From the NCBI GenBank assembly GCA_007693595.1, contig REDI01000010.1, positions 1 to 64,000 of the forward strand: a stretch of 64,000 nucleotides of DNA, in the 5' to 3' direction. Every line of letters begins with the position of its first letter. Position 1 is the first letter of the stretch. Below are positions 1 through 9,883 of the stretch, in pieces. This DNA comes from Deltaproteobacteria bacterium. Lineage in GTDB: Bacteria > Myxococcota_A > UBA796 > GCA-2862545. The translations under genes and the position numbers were made by a program. The notes below the pieces were generated by a model. The model was not told where the DNA came from, made no database searches, and saw nothing but the letters and a program-made list of their open reading frames with translations.

Positions 1-67
1 GGTGTCGGTGTCCGTGTCGCTGTCCGTGTCGGTGTCCGTGTCGGTGTCGGTGTCGGTGTCGGTGTCG
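1..67. repeat. Tandem GTGTCG-type hexamer tract coding Asp-Thr repeats
   Basis: About eleven degenerate copies of a GTGTCG/GTGTCC hexamer. Read on the minus strand they give GAC-ACC/GAC-ACG codons (Asp-Thr) inside the lipoprotein gene. The mix of synonymous codons argues for protein-level selection with occasional slippage. Copy number probably varies between strains. Confidence 0.8.
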
Positions 68-144
68 AGGCGGCTCTCGGTATCGATCGAGTCTGCGGGA
101 CACGCCATCAGGAATAGGAGCGAGAAGAGCAGGGGGGGACGCAT
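1..144 (-). CDS. Lipoprotein with Asp-Thr repeat (3' end outside window)
   Basis: The reading frame starts at ATG 144 and runs off the window at base 1, giving 48 codons. A strong ribosome site (GGAGG, 4 nt before the ATG) supports this start. Residues 1-15 form a lipoprotein signal peptide: an Arg near the start, a hydrophobic stretch and the lipobox LMAC with Cys15. From about residue 26 the protein is an alternating Asp-Thr repeat with one Asp-Ser. Such acidic DT linkers usually tether a folded domain to the outer membrane of myxobacteria-like organisms. The functional domain lies outside the window, so no role can be given. The frame is sure; the role is unknown. Confidence 0.75.
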   Translation of the reverse strand, partial: MRPPLLFSLLFLMACPADSIDTESRLDTDTDTDTDTDTDTDSDTDTDT

Positions 145-281
145 GGGACCTCCAAGGGTCTGCGGAGCGGTTGGGACGGGCTCCTGCAGCGGTGAAGCAA
201 GGGATGTGCCATCGAGTTTACCAAGTCCGAAAGGTCACCTCGAGCTAGCGTGGCGAGACGATCACGACATCGGGATCGCGG

Positions 282-1952
282 TCATTCCCCGTCGGAGGCG
301 AGGTGTGGATGCGACAGGACGGGCGCGTCGCGGCGACGTGGAGGTGCGGGGAGTACCTCGACCTCGCCGATCAGCACGTCGGGAGCTTCGAGCCAGCCGG
401 GGAGGCCCGTGGTCGCGCCTCGTGCGGCGTCTCCGGGCTGGAAGCCGAGCAGGATCGGCGCCGCGCTCTGGTCTCCGGCTGCGATGATGTCGCGGAGGAT
501 CCAGCGCTCTACACCCGTGAACTTCGCCCCTCGAACCCGTTCCTCACGACCGTCGGCGTGGACCTTGACCAGCACGAGCGGGGTGGGCAGCGCGGGCTCA
601 TTGAAGCGGAAGATGTCGTCGCGAACCGCTGGATCAACGAGCCGGTCCACCCGTAGGTACCAGTCGCGGCCGTAGGGAGCGGCCAGGCGGAGCGCCATGC
701 GGTGCAGGCGCCGAGGGTTGCGCTGCCGGGGGGGCGTGATGGTCGTGACCGAGGTCCGCCCGGCCATTCGGTTCGAGAACGAGCCACGAGCGTGCCCGGT
801 GCTCTGATCGGTCTCCTTTCGCGGAACCCTCGAGGTGAGCAGGCGCCGGACGACCCCGCTCTCGACCGCTTCGACACGGGTCGCGGGAGTACCCTCGTAG
901 TCGTGGGTGAAGGATCCGGGACGGGTCAGATCGCTGGTGGGGTCATCGACTACCGTCCAACCAGGGGGCAAGACCCGTCGGCCGACCCGGACCGTGTCCG
1001 ACTTCTCGCCGATCTCGCCGAAGTAGGTGTCGAAGGGGGAGTCGGGGGGGGTGCCCTCGAGTTGGGGCAGGAGGAGGTAGCGGAAGAGGTCGCGGGCCGC
1101 GGCGTCGGTGAAGAGCACCGGCCCGATCACCTCTTGATCCAGGACCGGGGCATCGGCCACGGAGGCGAGCTCCTCGGCCATCTGGCGGACCTCGGCCTTC
1201 AGATCCTCGAGTGGAGGGAGGTCCTCGGGGCGCAACACGGACCACAGGCGGTCGTTCACCAGGCGGTGGCCGTCGGGCAACCGGATCTGGAGCATGGCGC
1301 GCAGCGTGGTCTCGGTCATCGGCCGGATCACCTTGGTGCCCTCCGTGTCGAGCACCGCATGGCGTCCGACCTCGTGGCCGACGAAGACCTGGCCTCGCTC
1401 GAGGTGGGGCAGTCCGCGGAACTCGGCGGATAACGCGCGAGCGAGCTCCCGAAGGGGCTCATGCTGAGCGGGGGGAGGAGGCAGGGCGGTCGCCGAGACG
1501 GGGCCGGTGAGGGTGTAGTCTCCCGGGTGGTCCTCGGGGGGCTTGAATTGTGCTTTCTTTCGAGAGAACTGTTCCACGGCCTGCTTGAAGGCGGTGTCGG
1601 TCAGCCGCCAGGCCGCGAGCTCGACGGATCGGGGGGTGGCGCGATCGGGCAGCGAGGCCATCGAGAAGCCGTTCTGCCACCCGTAAAAGCCCGTGTTGTC
1701 GAAGTCGGGGTCACCGACGCGCACCTCGACCGCGATCTGGTTGAAGGGTCGATGTTCCTCTTCGATGAGCTCCCCGAGACTCGACTGGATCGTGCTCGTG
1801 TGCAGAGCGCGCAGGTGGTAGCGCAGGTGGTAGATGGGCGGAGAGCCCTCGTCGAAGGTGAGCTCTGTGCTGTAGCGGGGGAGCGACTCTTCGAGCGGGG
1901 GAAGGAGGGGCTCGAGGGCCCAAGAGATCCCAAAGAGCAAGGCGAGGATCAT
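282..1952 (-). CDS. TldE/PmbA-like exported protein lacking the metal motif
   Basis: 556 residues with an N-terminal hydrophobic segment (about residues 1-14) that could be a signal peptide. Its start codon overlaps the stop of the upstream TldD-like gene (ATGA, 1949-1952), so the two are translationally coupled. Overall layout parallels its neighbour, but the region aligned with the neighbour's HEVFGH reads FTDAAARDLF, with no HExxxH. In the known TldD/TldE pair, TldE (PmbA) lacks the metal site and dimerises with the active TldD. By analogy this is the inactive partner of an exported heterodimer. Family assignment rests on the pairing and weak similarity. Confidence 0.6.
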   Translation of the reverse strand: MILALLFGISWALEPLLPPLEESLPRYSTELTFDEGSPPIYHLRYHLRALHTSTIQSSLGELIEEEHRPFNQIAVEVRVGDPDFDNTGFYGWQNGFSMASLPDRATPRSVELAAWRLTDTAFKQAVEQFSRKKAQFKPPEDHPGDYTLTGPVSATALPPPPAQHEPLRELARALSAEFRGLPHLERGQVFVGHEVGRHAVLDTEGTKVIRPMTETTLRAMLQIRLPDGHRLVNDRLWSVLRPEDLPPLEDLKAEVRQMAEELASVADAPVLDQEVIGPVLFTDAAARDLFRYLLLPQLEGTPPDSPFDTYFGEIGEKSDTVRVGRRVLPPGWTVVDDPTSDLTRPGSFTHDYEGTPATRVEAVESGVVRRLLTSRVPRKETDQSTGHARGSFSNRMAGRTSVTTITPPRQRNPRRLHRMALRLAAPYGRDWYLRVDRLVDPAVRDDIFRFNEPALPTPLVLVKVHADGREERVRGAKFTGVERWILRDIIAAGDQSAAPILLGFQPGDAARGATTGLPGWLEAPDVLIGEVEVLPAPPRRRDAPVLSHPHLASDGE

Positions 1953-3622
1953 TGGACACCCCCATCGGCTGAGCCATCGGCGGTGATAGGCTTATCGATC
2001 AAGGGTGGGCGCTCCTGGCCCTTTTCCTTGAGCTGGAACTCGAGTCGGCTCACGAGCAGCCCCGGTGCGACGCCGCTCACGGGAACCCAGCCGGACTCCG
2101 CGCCACAGTGCCCGTTGAAGACCTCGACCTCGGTGGAGGCTGCGACGACGTTCTGAAAGGCGACGAGCGGTGTGCCGACCAAGTCGATGCCGCGAACCAG
2201 CTCATCGGGGCGGCCGTCGGCGTAGACCCGGAAGGTGGTGTTGGCCCGCACGTTGAAAGAGTTGGGAATCATGCGGCCGGTGAGGGTGAAGCCGCCGTCG
2301 ATGTCGCGCACGATGTAGCCGTACTCGAGCCCCTGACGCCGGACCTCGGCCACGAGTTTCGCGCGGAGCTCCTTAGGGCTGACGGCTTGCCTCGCATGGA
2401 CGATGGTGTTGGCCATGCGGGCTACCGGCTCCCGGCCAGGCTGGCGCCGACCATGCCCGTTGCTCCCTTCGACCTCGGGCAAGGGGCTCCGACTCATCAG
2501 GAAGCCCGCGAACCGACCTTCGCGCACCAGCTCAGCGCGCTGGGCCGGGACCCCCTCATCATCGTAGGCGTAGTGCCCGTTCAGATCGATCTCGCCCCAC
2601 CGCGCGAGGGAAGGGTCGTCGTAGACGTCGATGAACGGAGGGAGGATGCGCTCCCCGATCTTGGCGGCGAAGGTCCGGCCCTCCCATTCGCGCTTCTGCC
2701 GATGCCCCTCGACCCGATGGCCGAAGACCTCGTGGAAGAACACGGCCGAGGCCTTGCCCTCGAGGAGGACCGGGCCGGTATAGGGGGTGCCGCGCGGTGC
2801 TTCGCGCAGGGCGTGAAGGTGTTGGACGGCCTGGTCGGCCCACGCGGCGAGGACCTCGCGCTCGGGTAGGCGGGCAGGATCGTGGACGTCGAAGGCGCGA
2901 AAGACCGAGACCTCGTCTCCGTCTTCGGCGACGGTCCGCAGGTTGAGGGAGAGTCGTGCGTGGGTGCGTCCGTGCCGCAACTTCGCACCCTCGGTGTCGA
3001 TGAAGGTCTGCACACTGCGGTCTACGGTGAGCCGTACCCCCTGACCGAAGACCCAGGGAGAGGCATCGACCTGCTCGGAGAGGTCCACTAGGATCTCCTC
3101 CCAGGCCTCGGGGTCGAAGGTGATGTCGACAGGTAGCCGGGTGTCGACCAGACCCTCGCGGGGTTCGAAGTCGTCGGCCTCGACCTCCTCTTCGATCTTT
3201 ACGGTGTGCTCGGCACGGATCATGACCATCCGCTGCAACGCTCCGCGGTACTGACTGTCGATCGCGCGCCATAAGGCGACGCGGAGGGCGTCGGGGTCCT
3301 CGCCATCGACCGAGAGACGGAGGGCTTTCTTTTGACTGCCTTCGTACGCCGACAGGCCCCGAAGCGGACGGGTGCTGTCGAGCTCGGGGGTGCCTACGCG
3401 CAGGTCGACGTCGAGGATGCGCTGGGGCTGTTCGTGGACCCGCGCCAAGGTCCCGTCGACCGCGCTGAGCTCGAGTTTATGGGTCTCATGGAGGGCGATG
3501 GCGAGGTAGTGAACCTGCTCGTCTTCTTTGGAGAAGGTCTGGATTGCGCGATCGCGCTCCGCGATCAGGATCTCTTCGACAGGCGAGGCCAGGGCGGCGG
3601 TGAACAACCAAAGCGGGATCAT
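1949..3622 (-). CDS. Exported TldD-like metalloprotease
   Basis: 557 residues. The start at ATG 3622 has AGGAGA 5 nt upstream. Residues 1-13 look like a short signal peptide, unusual because classical TldD is cytoplasmic. The metal motif HEVFGH is at residues 297-302, followed by VEGH (304-307), matching the family pattern HExxGHxxE. Near the C-terminus GHCGAESG (Cys506) corresponds to the GxCGK motif whose Cys is a metal ligand in TldD. Both catalytic features are therefore present. TldD/TldE pairs cut unfolded peptides, for example in microcin maturation. The gene lies 55 bp downstream of an alpha-2-macroglobulin gene on the same strand and overlaps a TldE-like gene, suggesting a periplasmic or surface proteolysis operon. 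Confidence 0.8.
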   Translation of the reverse strand: MIPLWLFTAALASPVEEILIAERDRAIQTFSKEDEQVHYLAIALHETHKLELSAVDGTLARVHEQPQRILDVDLRVGTPELDSTRPLRGLSAYEGSQKKALRLSVDGEDPDALRVALWRAIDSQYRGALQRMVMIRAEHTVKIEEEVEADDFEPREGLVDTRLPVDITFDPEAWEEILVDLSEQVDASPWVFGQGVRLTVDRSVQTFIDTEGAKLRHGRTHARLSLNLRTVAEDGDEVSVFRAFDVHDPARLPEREVLAAWADQAVQHLHALREAPRGTPYTGPVLLEGKASAVFFHEVFGHRVEGHRQKREWEGRTFAAKIGERILPPFIDVYDDPSLARWGEIDLNGHYAYDDEGVPAQRAELVREGRFAGFLMSRSPLPEVEGSNGHGRRQPGREPVARMANTIVHARQAVSPKELRAKLVAEVRRQGLEYGYIVRDIDGGFTLTGRMIPNSFNVRANTTFRVYADGRPDELVRGIDLVGTPLVAFQNVVAASTEVEVFNGHCGAESGWVPVSGVAPGLLVSRLEFQLKEKGQERPPLIDKPITADGSADGGVQ

Positions 3623-3677
3623 TTCGTCTCCTTGGGTCTGACGCCGCTAACCAGATCTCTGTGAACTGGCCGCTCGG

Positions 3678-6600
3678 TCAGTAGACGATGACCCGCTCGC
3701 TCGCTCCGCGACCGAAGGTTTCGGGGTGGTACATCTCTTCGATCTTGGGTGGGGGCACGACGAAGCGCCCGGGGGTGGTCGCCACCGCGGTGTAGACGTA
3801 CTCATGCACACCGGGCCACAGGAGGTCGGCGAAGGCCTCGGCTCGCTCGTCGCGGAGGTTCTGGTGGCTGTACCAGGGCCGGTGCCACCACCAGTAGCGC
3901 CCCCCAGGGGGCGTGGCGTTGGGGTCGACCGGGAGGCTGCCCGTGATCGCGATCGCCGGGTTCATGGCCTCGAAGCCGGCGGGCATGGGATCCATCATGG
4001 CGACCAGGGTACGTCGAGCCGGGGCGACGAGGGTAACGCGAACCCGGACCCGCGCGCCTGCCTTGACCCGCCAGGTCCCGTCGGCGTCGCGGACGACATC
4101 CTTGGGGTCGTCGACGGCCTCGTAGGTGCGCTCGATGGTCATCCCGTGGCTGGCTGGGTCGATCTGGAGGTCGCCGGGCGCGTAGCGCAGGCCCAGGCGG
4201 TAGTAGAGCCTCCCTTGGCCTTCGTGGCTGAGCACCAGATCGCGCTGCTCCTGCTCGGCGAGCCAGCTCATCGGCACGTCGAGGTGGTTGCGCTCGGTAC
4301 TGCGCCCCTTGAACTGAGCCTGGGCGACGAAGCCGCCATCGATCCACGTCCTCGCGACGAAGTCGGGTGTGACCCCCTCGTAGACCCGGAAGTAACGGTC
4401 CATCGCGAGGAGAACGAAGGCGTTCTCTTGGGTGGTGGACCAGCGACCAGCGACCCGATGACCCAGCAGGCCGCGGACGACCTTGACGATCAGGTCGTGC
4501 TCGGGACGAACCTCGAGGAGCGACTCGAGCAGGACGCCGTCCGTCCGGCGGTTGCCGTGCATGAGCACATAGTCGTTGTGGTCGGTGTAAGACTCGTTGA
4601 ACTGGGCGGACGCCGCGGTCTCCGCCACGTTGTTCTCCCAGTGGCGGAGGGTCTGACGGACCGCGGCGTCCTGTCCGCTCGCGTGCAGGACGGGGACTAG
4701 CCAGCCCTGCGCCTCGAGGGGCAGGCGGTCGAGCCCGACGCGAAACAAGGCCTCGGCCTTTGCCCGGTCGGTGTCGCCAGCGCGGTGGCGAACGTAGAGG
4801 GCGTAGGCACGCAAGGTCAGCTTGGCCCGACCGCTGTACCAGCTCGGGATGTGGCGCTCGATGTTCTGGGCGTAGCGCAAGGCCCGACTGACCACTCCTT
4901 GATCCACCGTCCAGCCCTTGTCGCGCGCCCGCACGAAGGCGTGGGTCGCGTGCAGGGAGGCGTAGGGGTAGACGCGCTCGGTGGACCAGTAGCGGAACCC
5001 TCCGCTCGAGACCTGCCGTCGCCCGATCTGCTCCAGGTCCCGCTCGACCTGGGCCGCCAGCTCGCGCGCGGGCGGGAGCTGGGGAGACTCGAAGGCTTGC
5101 AGCACATCGCGCATGGCGGCGTTCACGAGCACTCTCGAGGCGATCTGCTCGGTACAGCCGTAGGGGTAGGCGTTGAGGTAGATCATGCCATCCGTCAGGC
5201 TGTGAAGCTCGGTGCTCGAGAGGCTGATCTCGAGCCCGCCGAACTGTGGCCACGCCTCGGTGGGGACCTCGATGGGGTAGGCCGAGGCCCCTTGGGTCAG
5301 GGTGCCGTAGGTGGCGAAGGCCTCGGTGGTTGCGGGGGTCCAGATCGGCAGGTCGTCGCTGGCTGCATCGCTGCTCCCTGCACCGACGATCGCGGCTTGC
5401 CAGCGGAATCGACCCGCGTCGACCACCCCGACCGGCAGGCGCACCTCGCGGCGGTCCTCGGCGGGAACGGTGAAGCGCAGCCCGGCGCGGTCCTCGGACG
5501 GGGCCTGGCGAACGTCGTCGTCGACCGATCCCAAGACCTTTCCGTTGTCGACCTGGAGCGCCAGCTCGACGGTGATGGGCTCGTCGGAGGGGTTCTGCAC
5601 GACGAAGGGCAGCTCGGCCCGATCGCCGACGTTGAGGAAGCGGGGTAGGGAAGGCCGCAGCATCAGGGGCTTTCGGGCGACCACCGTGTGCTCCCCCGAC
5701 CCGAAGCCGACCTCGGTGTCGGCGGCGACGGCGAAGATGCGGTAGCTCGTCAGGTTGTCGGGCAGCTCGATCTGAACTCGCGCGCTGCCTTGGGCGTCGG
5801 TTCGCACCCTGGGCGAGAAGATGGCGACGGCACGAAAGTCTGTGCGCACCTCGATCGCGCCGCCGGGGTCCTCGACCGGCTTGGGCTCCTCGGTCCGTTC
5901 CATGTCCATGTCCATGGCGCTGCTCTCGGCCAGGGGGGCGGCTGCGGCGGGGGAGGGGGGAGGGGCTGCCCCGGTGGGGGCGGCCCGAGATGAGCGGGCG
6001 CGCTGCATCGGGGGGTGGGATGGGGCCATGGGCTCCGCGCCGGCCTCGAGGGACTCTGGATCCGCTAAGGTCACCAGCGCGCGGCTGTGCACCCGGCGCA
6101 CGCCGTCGGGTCGGCTTCGGTAGAAGATCTCGATCGGATCGGGGAGGGTGTAGCCTGAGAGCGCCAAGACCGACTCGTCCACCATCCAGACCGCGACCTC
6201 GGCGTCTTCCGCGGCTCGACCGTCGGCGTGTCGGACGGTGATGTCGGCGAAGGTCGCGCTGCCAGGAGAGAGCGCCTGGCGCTCCGGCTTGACCTCGACC
6301 TGGAGGGTCTGCTCCAAGGGGGGAACCTTGAGGGTGAGCGATCCGCTGGCGTAGGCCACGCGAGGCTCGGCGCCGGGGATGGGCGTTCCGTCGTCGTCGA
6401 GCCGCTCGGAGGAGCCGTTGACCTCGACGACCAGCCCTACGTTGGGCACGAAGCGCTCATCGATGGGGATCGACAGGGTCGTGGCGCCGTCGGGCAGCTC
6501 CACTCGCTCGCTGCGCAGCACGCCGTCCTGGTGGATGGTCACCAGGGCTTGCGCGGGAGCGAAGGGAGCTTGGAGAAGGATCTCGGCCACGTCGCCGACC

Positions 6601-9600
6601 TTGTAGGTCTCGGCGCTCGGTACGAGCGTGACCTCCTCGCGCTCCACCGTTCGCTGCGGCCGGGAGGGGCCTCCGCTCACCCAAAACCGCACGGTGCTCT
6701 CGTTGCGTCGGCCTGCTTCGTCGCGCAAGGTGGCGGTCACCCGGTACGATCCCCCCTCGTCGAAGGTGTAGGCGCACGAGACCGGCTCGGAGGTCGAGGT
6801 CAGCTCGCAGGTCTGGACCCGGGCGACGTCCTCGACGTAGCGACCCCGACGATAGCTCCAGGTGGTCCGCTCGATGACCAGCTCGAGGGGCACGTCGGAG
6901 ACGGCCTCGCCCTCGATGCTGGTGACGATGGCTTGGAACTCCTGTTCCTTCCCGCGCTGGATGAAGGGTCGAGCGAGCTTGAGCCCCACGTATCGCGTGG
7001 CGGGGTGGACGAGAAAGCTCCCCGACGAGGACCACCGCTGTCGGTTCACGTCCTCCACCGTGGCCTCGGCTCGAACGCGGGCCGGCCGAGTGGGCTTGAC
7101 GCCTAAGAGATCGATCCGCACGTCGTGGGTGCCGTCGGATCCTGTCTGGCTCGAGAGCGTCTGTTTTTGGCTCTGACCGCTGCTTCCCGAGGTGGAGCGC
7201 CACCAGGGGCTCCACGGCCCGAAGGAGAAGTCTCGCCAGCCTGGTGGCGTGTAGCTCGCCAGATCGGCAGAGACGTTCCAGGTCACCGAGGCGTTGGGCA
7301 GGGCGCCGCCCGCGTAGTAGGCCGCCTCGACCGTCGCGATCGCGTGATCCCCTAGGACGTAGGGGCGCGGATCGATCTGGGTCGATACGCGATATTCAGG
7401 TCGTCGAAACTCTTGAATCTGAAAGGTGTGGGTGTAGGACTGTGAACGACCCTCGAAGGTGGTCGAGAACGTCACCCGTGCCCGCCCGAGGTTCGGCGTG
7501 TCGGGGATGGGGATCGTGAGATCGAAGCCACCGTTGTTCTGAACCTTGGTCGTGCCCTCACCGATGTCGGCGCCGCGGCTGTCGACCGCCTTCCAGCGAA
7601 GGTCGAGGTCCTGGGGCAGGGCGCGCAGGCCCTCGCCGGGCTTGGGCAGGAAGGGACGCACGAAGCCCTTGATGTAGGCCTCTTCACTCGGCTTGACCAT
7701 GCCCCGGTCGTCGAAGACGAACCAACTCAGCCGTTCGGGGTTGGAGGTCCCGACCCAGCTTCCGTGTCGACCCCACCGGCGGTTCGAGGGGGTGAGGAAG
7801 GCCTGATCGCCCTGATGCTCAGCGATGAGTGCCTGGTCCTGCGTGCGGGCCCGATAGATGCCCAGTCGGGCCACGCCGTCGGCGTCGGAGGTCGCGGCGC
7901 CCTGGCCCGAGGCGTTCAGGCGCACCTTCGCGCCCTCGACCGGCTCGCCCGTGCGGAGGTCCGTCACCCACGCGAGGACCTGGTCCTGGTCGAGGTATCC
8001 GGTGAGCCCCAGGTTGGTTCGCTGGACCCACATGCGGAGGTGCTGCCGGCGCCACCGATCCGACGCCTGGGGACGGGGGCGCACGTCGACGAAGACCTGC
8101 CCGACGCCGTTGTCGAGGAAAGGCTCGAGGTCGAGCATGCTCTCGACGTAGGCGAGGTCATCGTCGCCCGAAACGCGGATTGTCCGGCGGTCTAACCGGG
8201 TCAGAGGCGGCTCTGGCGGCTCGTCCTCGTAGTAGGTGCTCAGGTAATCGCCCAGCTTGGCGAGGTCGGTGGGGCTGATCCTGTAGATCGAGACCTGGAG
8301 GCTCGTGAAGGTGCGGCTGTAGATCGGGAGCTCTGCGGGGCCGGCGGGATCGAGCACGATGTGAAAGCCGCCAGGGCCGGCGAGCAGCGGGTCGTGGGCT
8401 CCGATCCGATAGGTGTGCTGGGCGCCGCGATGGAGGGGCTGCCCGAACACGTCCTTGATCTGGTCGGAGAGGGTGACCTGGACGCGGCTCTTGGCGGGGA
8501 AGGCGCCCCGGAAGGTGATGGCTCGTCCGCTTCCTTCGACCCGGATCCCCTCGAGGTCGGGACTGAACTGGACGAGCTCATCGAGGTCTTGCTCGGGGTC
8601 GAGCTCGTTGTTGAGCTGGACCGAGAAGGAGCCTTGTGGTGCGCAGCCATCACTCCGCTCCCAACAGTGCCAGCGCTGGACCGTAAGCGGGTCGTAGGTG
8701 CGAAAGGAGCTCGTCTGCTCGCTCTTGGTCACGCGAGGGCCCTCAGCGGAGGGCGCGCCGGACCGCACCGCCATCGTGTAGCTGGTTCCAGGCGTGAGCG
8801 TCGTTGTGGGCTTCATGGCCAGGAAGCGCCCCTCCTGGGTCGCCTGGATCAGGCGCTTTGCGGGGGGCCAGGCGTCGATCTCTTCTTGGGTCGCGGGGCG
8901 GAGCGGGATCGGGCTCCCGCTCGCGCGTAGCTCGACGAAGTCTTGGAAGCCGTCGCCGATCCCTTGATCGAAGGTCCAGACCAGGACCGGCTCCAGCGCT
9001 TGCCCCTCGCCCTGCGGGGTGGCCGATTCGAGCTGTAATGCGGGGGTCGAGAAGGTCCAGCGATGCTCCTGGGTGAGCTCGCTTCCCCGGACCGACGCGG
9101 TCCCCACGGGTACGACAGCCGTGAAGTGCGTCGCCATGGGAAGACGGGGATCCGGCTCGAAGAGGAGCGTGTCGGTGCCCACCCAGCGCCAGTGACCTTC
9201 GACCTCGGGGCTGAGCTGGACCGGGACCGTCTGGCTGGCTCGGTCCTGGCTTGTCAGCGCCACCATAGGCTGGTTGAAGGTGATGGAGAGGTGCCTCGCG
9301 ATGGGAATGTCGCCCTCGGGGGCGTAGCGGCGGATCGCCAGCTCCTCGATCTCGACGTCCGGGGCGACGTCGGGGGCTTTGGGAGGCGGCCAGGGCTGCT
9401 GGATGTCGGTGCCGGAGCGGGGCGGCGGTGGGCTTCCAGCTCGAAGCGCGAACTCGGCGCGCTCTGCGGCTTCGATGCCAGGGAGGCGCTGGAGGATGGC
9501 GTCGACCCGGTCCTTCGGTAGCGGGCTGGCGTCGGCGAGCGGGGCGCGCTCGCCCGCTTCGATGGCTCGCTCCCCCTCGGAGAGCGAGAAGCGCAGCCCC

Positions 9601-9749
9601 GTGGGGTCGTCGTCGGTCGGATCTTCGATCACAGGCGCCTCCGTCGTCGCGGGTTTCACCCCTCCACTGCCGTTGGCGACCTTCGACTCTCGGCCGGAGC
9701 AAGAGAGGAGGAGCAGTAGCAGGGCAGAGAGAGCGCGGGCTGAAAACAT
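3678..9749 (-). CDS. Alpha-2-macroglobulin family lipoprotein
   Basis: 2023 residues. The start at ATG 9749 follows GAGGA. The signal peptide ends in LLLLSC (lipobox), so the protein is probably anchored in the outer membrane facing the periplasm. The thioester motif YPYGCTEQ is clear: Cys1532 and Gln1535 form the internal Cys-Gln thioester that traps attacking proteases in this family. N-terminal MG2-like segments, a carboxypeptidase-like beta domain, and a low-complexity Pro/Ala linker near the middle precede the thioester domain. Length is somewhat above bacterial A2M proteins such as YfhM (about 1650). Bacterial A2M genes often sit beside pbpC; here the partner genes are instead TldD/TldE-like proteases. 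Family confidence is high. Confidence 0.93.
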   Translation of the reverse strand: MFSARALSALLLLLLSCSGRESKVANGSGGVKPATTEAPVIEDPTDDDPTGLRFSLSEGERAIEAGERAPLADASPLPKDRVDAILQRLPGIEAAERAEFALRAGSPPPPRSGTDIQQPWPPPKAPDVAPDVEIEELAIRRYAPEGDIPIARHLSITFNQPMVALTSQDRASQTVPVQLSPEVEGHWRWVGTDTLLFEPDPRLPMATHFTAVVPVGTASVRGSELTQEHRWTFSTPALQLESATPQGEGQALEPVLVWTFDQGIGDGFQDFVELRASGSPIPLRPATQEEIDAWPPAKRLIQATQEGRFLAMKPTTTLTPGTSYTMAVRSGAPSAEGPRVTKSEQTSSFRTYDPLTVQRWHCWERSDGCAPQGSFSVQLNNELDPEQDLDELVQFSPDLEGIRVEGSGRAITFRGAFPAKSRVQVTLSDQIKDVFGQPLHRGAQHTYRIGAHDPLLAGPGGFHIVLDPAGPAELPIYSRTFTSLQVSIYRISPTDLAKLGDYLSTYYEDEPPEPPLTRLDRRTIRVSGDDDLAYVESMLDLEPFLDNGVGQVFVDVRPRPQASDRWRRQHLRMWVQRTNLGLTGYLDQDQVLAWVTDLRTGEPVEGAKVRLNASGQGAATSDADGVARLGIYRARTQDQALIAEHQGDQAFLTPSNRRWGRHGSWVGTSNPERLSWFVFDDRGMVKPSEEAYIKGFVRPFLPKPGEGLRALPQDLDLRWKAVDSRGADIGEGTTKVQNNGGFDLTIPIPDTPNLGRARVTFSTTFEGRSQSYTHTFQIQEFRRPEYRVSTQIDPRPYVLGDHAIATVEAAYYAGGALPNASVTWNVSADLASYTPPGWRDFSFGPWSPWWRSTSGSSGQSQKQTLSSQTGSDGTHDVRIDLLGVKPTRPARVRAEATVEDVNRQRWSSSGSFLVHPATRYVGLKLARPFIQRGKEQEFQAIVTSIEGEAVSDVPLELVIERTTWSYRRGRYVEDVARVQTCELTSTSEPVSCAYTFDEGGSYRVTATLRDEAGRRNESTVRFWVSGGPSRPQRTVEREEVTLVPSAETYKVGDVAEILLQAPFAPAQALVTIHQDGVLRSERVELPDGATTLSIPIDERFVPNVGLVVEVNGSSERLDDDGTPIPGAEPRVAYASGSLTLKVPPLEQTLQVEVKPERQALSPGSATFADITVRHADGRAAEDAEVAVWMVDESVLALSGYTLPDPIEIFYRSRPDGVRRVHSRALVTLADPESLEAGAEPMAPSHPPMQRARSSRAAPTGAAPPPSPAAAAPLAESSAMDMDMERTEEPKPVEDPGGAIEVRTDFRAVAIFSPRVRTDAQGSARVQIELPDNLTSYRIFAVAADTEVGFGSGEHTVVARKPLMLRPSLPRFLNVGDRAELPFVVQNPSDEPITVELALQVDNGKVLGSVDDDVRQAPSEDRAGLRFTVPAEDRREVRLPVGVVDAGRFRWQAAIVGAGSSDAASDDLPIWTPATTEAFATYGTLTQGASAYPIEVPTEAWPQFGGLEISLSSTELHSLTDGMIYLNAYPYGCTEQIASRVLVNAAMRDVLQAFESPQLPPARELAAQVERDLEQIGRRQVSSGGFRYWSTERVYPYASLHATHAFVRARDKGWTVDQGVVSRALRYAQNIERHIPSWYSGRAKLTLRAYALYVRHRAGDTDRAKAEALFRVGLDRLPLEAQGWLVPVLHASGQDAAVRQTLRHWENNVAETAASAQFNESYTDHNDYVLMHGNRRTDGVLLESLLEVRPEHDLIVKVVRGLLGHRVAGRWSTTQENAFVLLAMDRYFRVYEGVTPDFVARTWIDGGFVAQAQFKGRSTERNHLDVPMSWLAEQEQRDLVLSHEGQGRLYYRLGLRYAPGDLQIDPASHGMTIERTYEAVDDPKDVVRDADGTWRVKAGARVRVRVTLVAPARRTLVAMMDPMPAGFEAMNPAIAITGSLPVDPNATPPGGRYWWWHRPWYSHQNLRDERAEAFADLLWPGVHEYVYTAVATTPGRFVVPPPKIEEMYHPETFGRGASERVIVY

Positions 9750-9883
9750 GGGGTCCTCGCAGTCGTCGGCTCGATAACGCCACGGCGTCTGCGGACCTTA
9801 CACAAGGAGGGCTTCGGCCACCGACGGCACCCTTCATCGTCAGGGCGGCTACGGGAACGGGGGGGAGAGGAGCCCCCGCGGCG

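Noticed and set aside
1-67. CRISPR array or satellite
   Set aside because: Hexamer tract is in frame with a lipoprotein gene and there are no spacers.
3802-5253. Long open frames antiparallel or shifted within the A2M gene
   Set aside because: Arg/Pro-rich translations are shadows of the strongly GC-biased alpha-2-macroglobulin gene.
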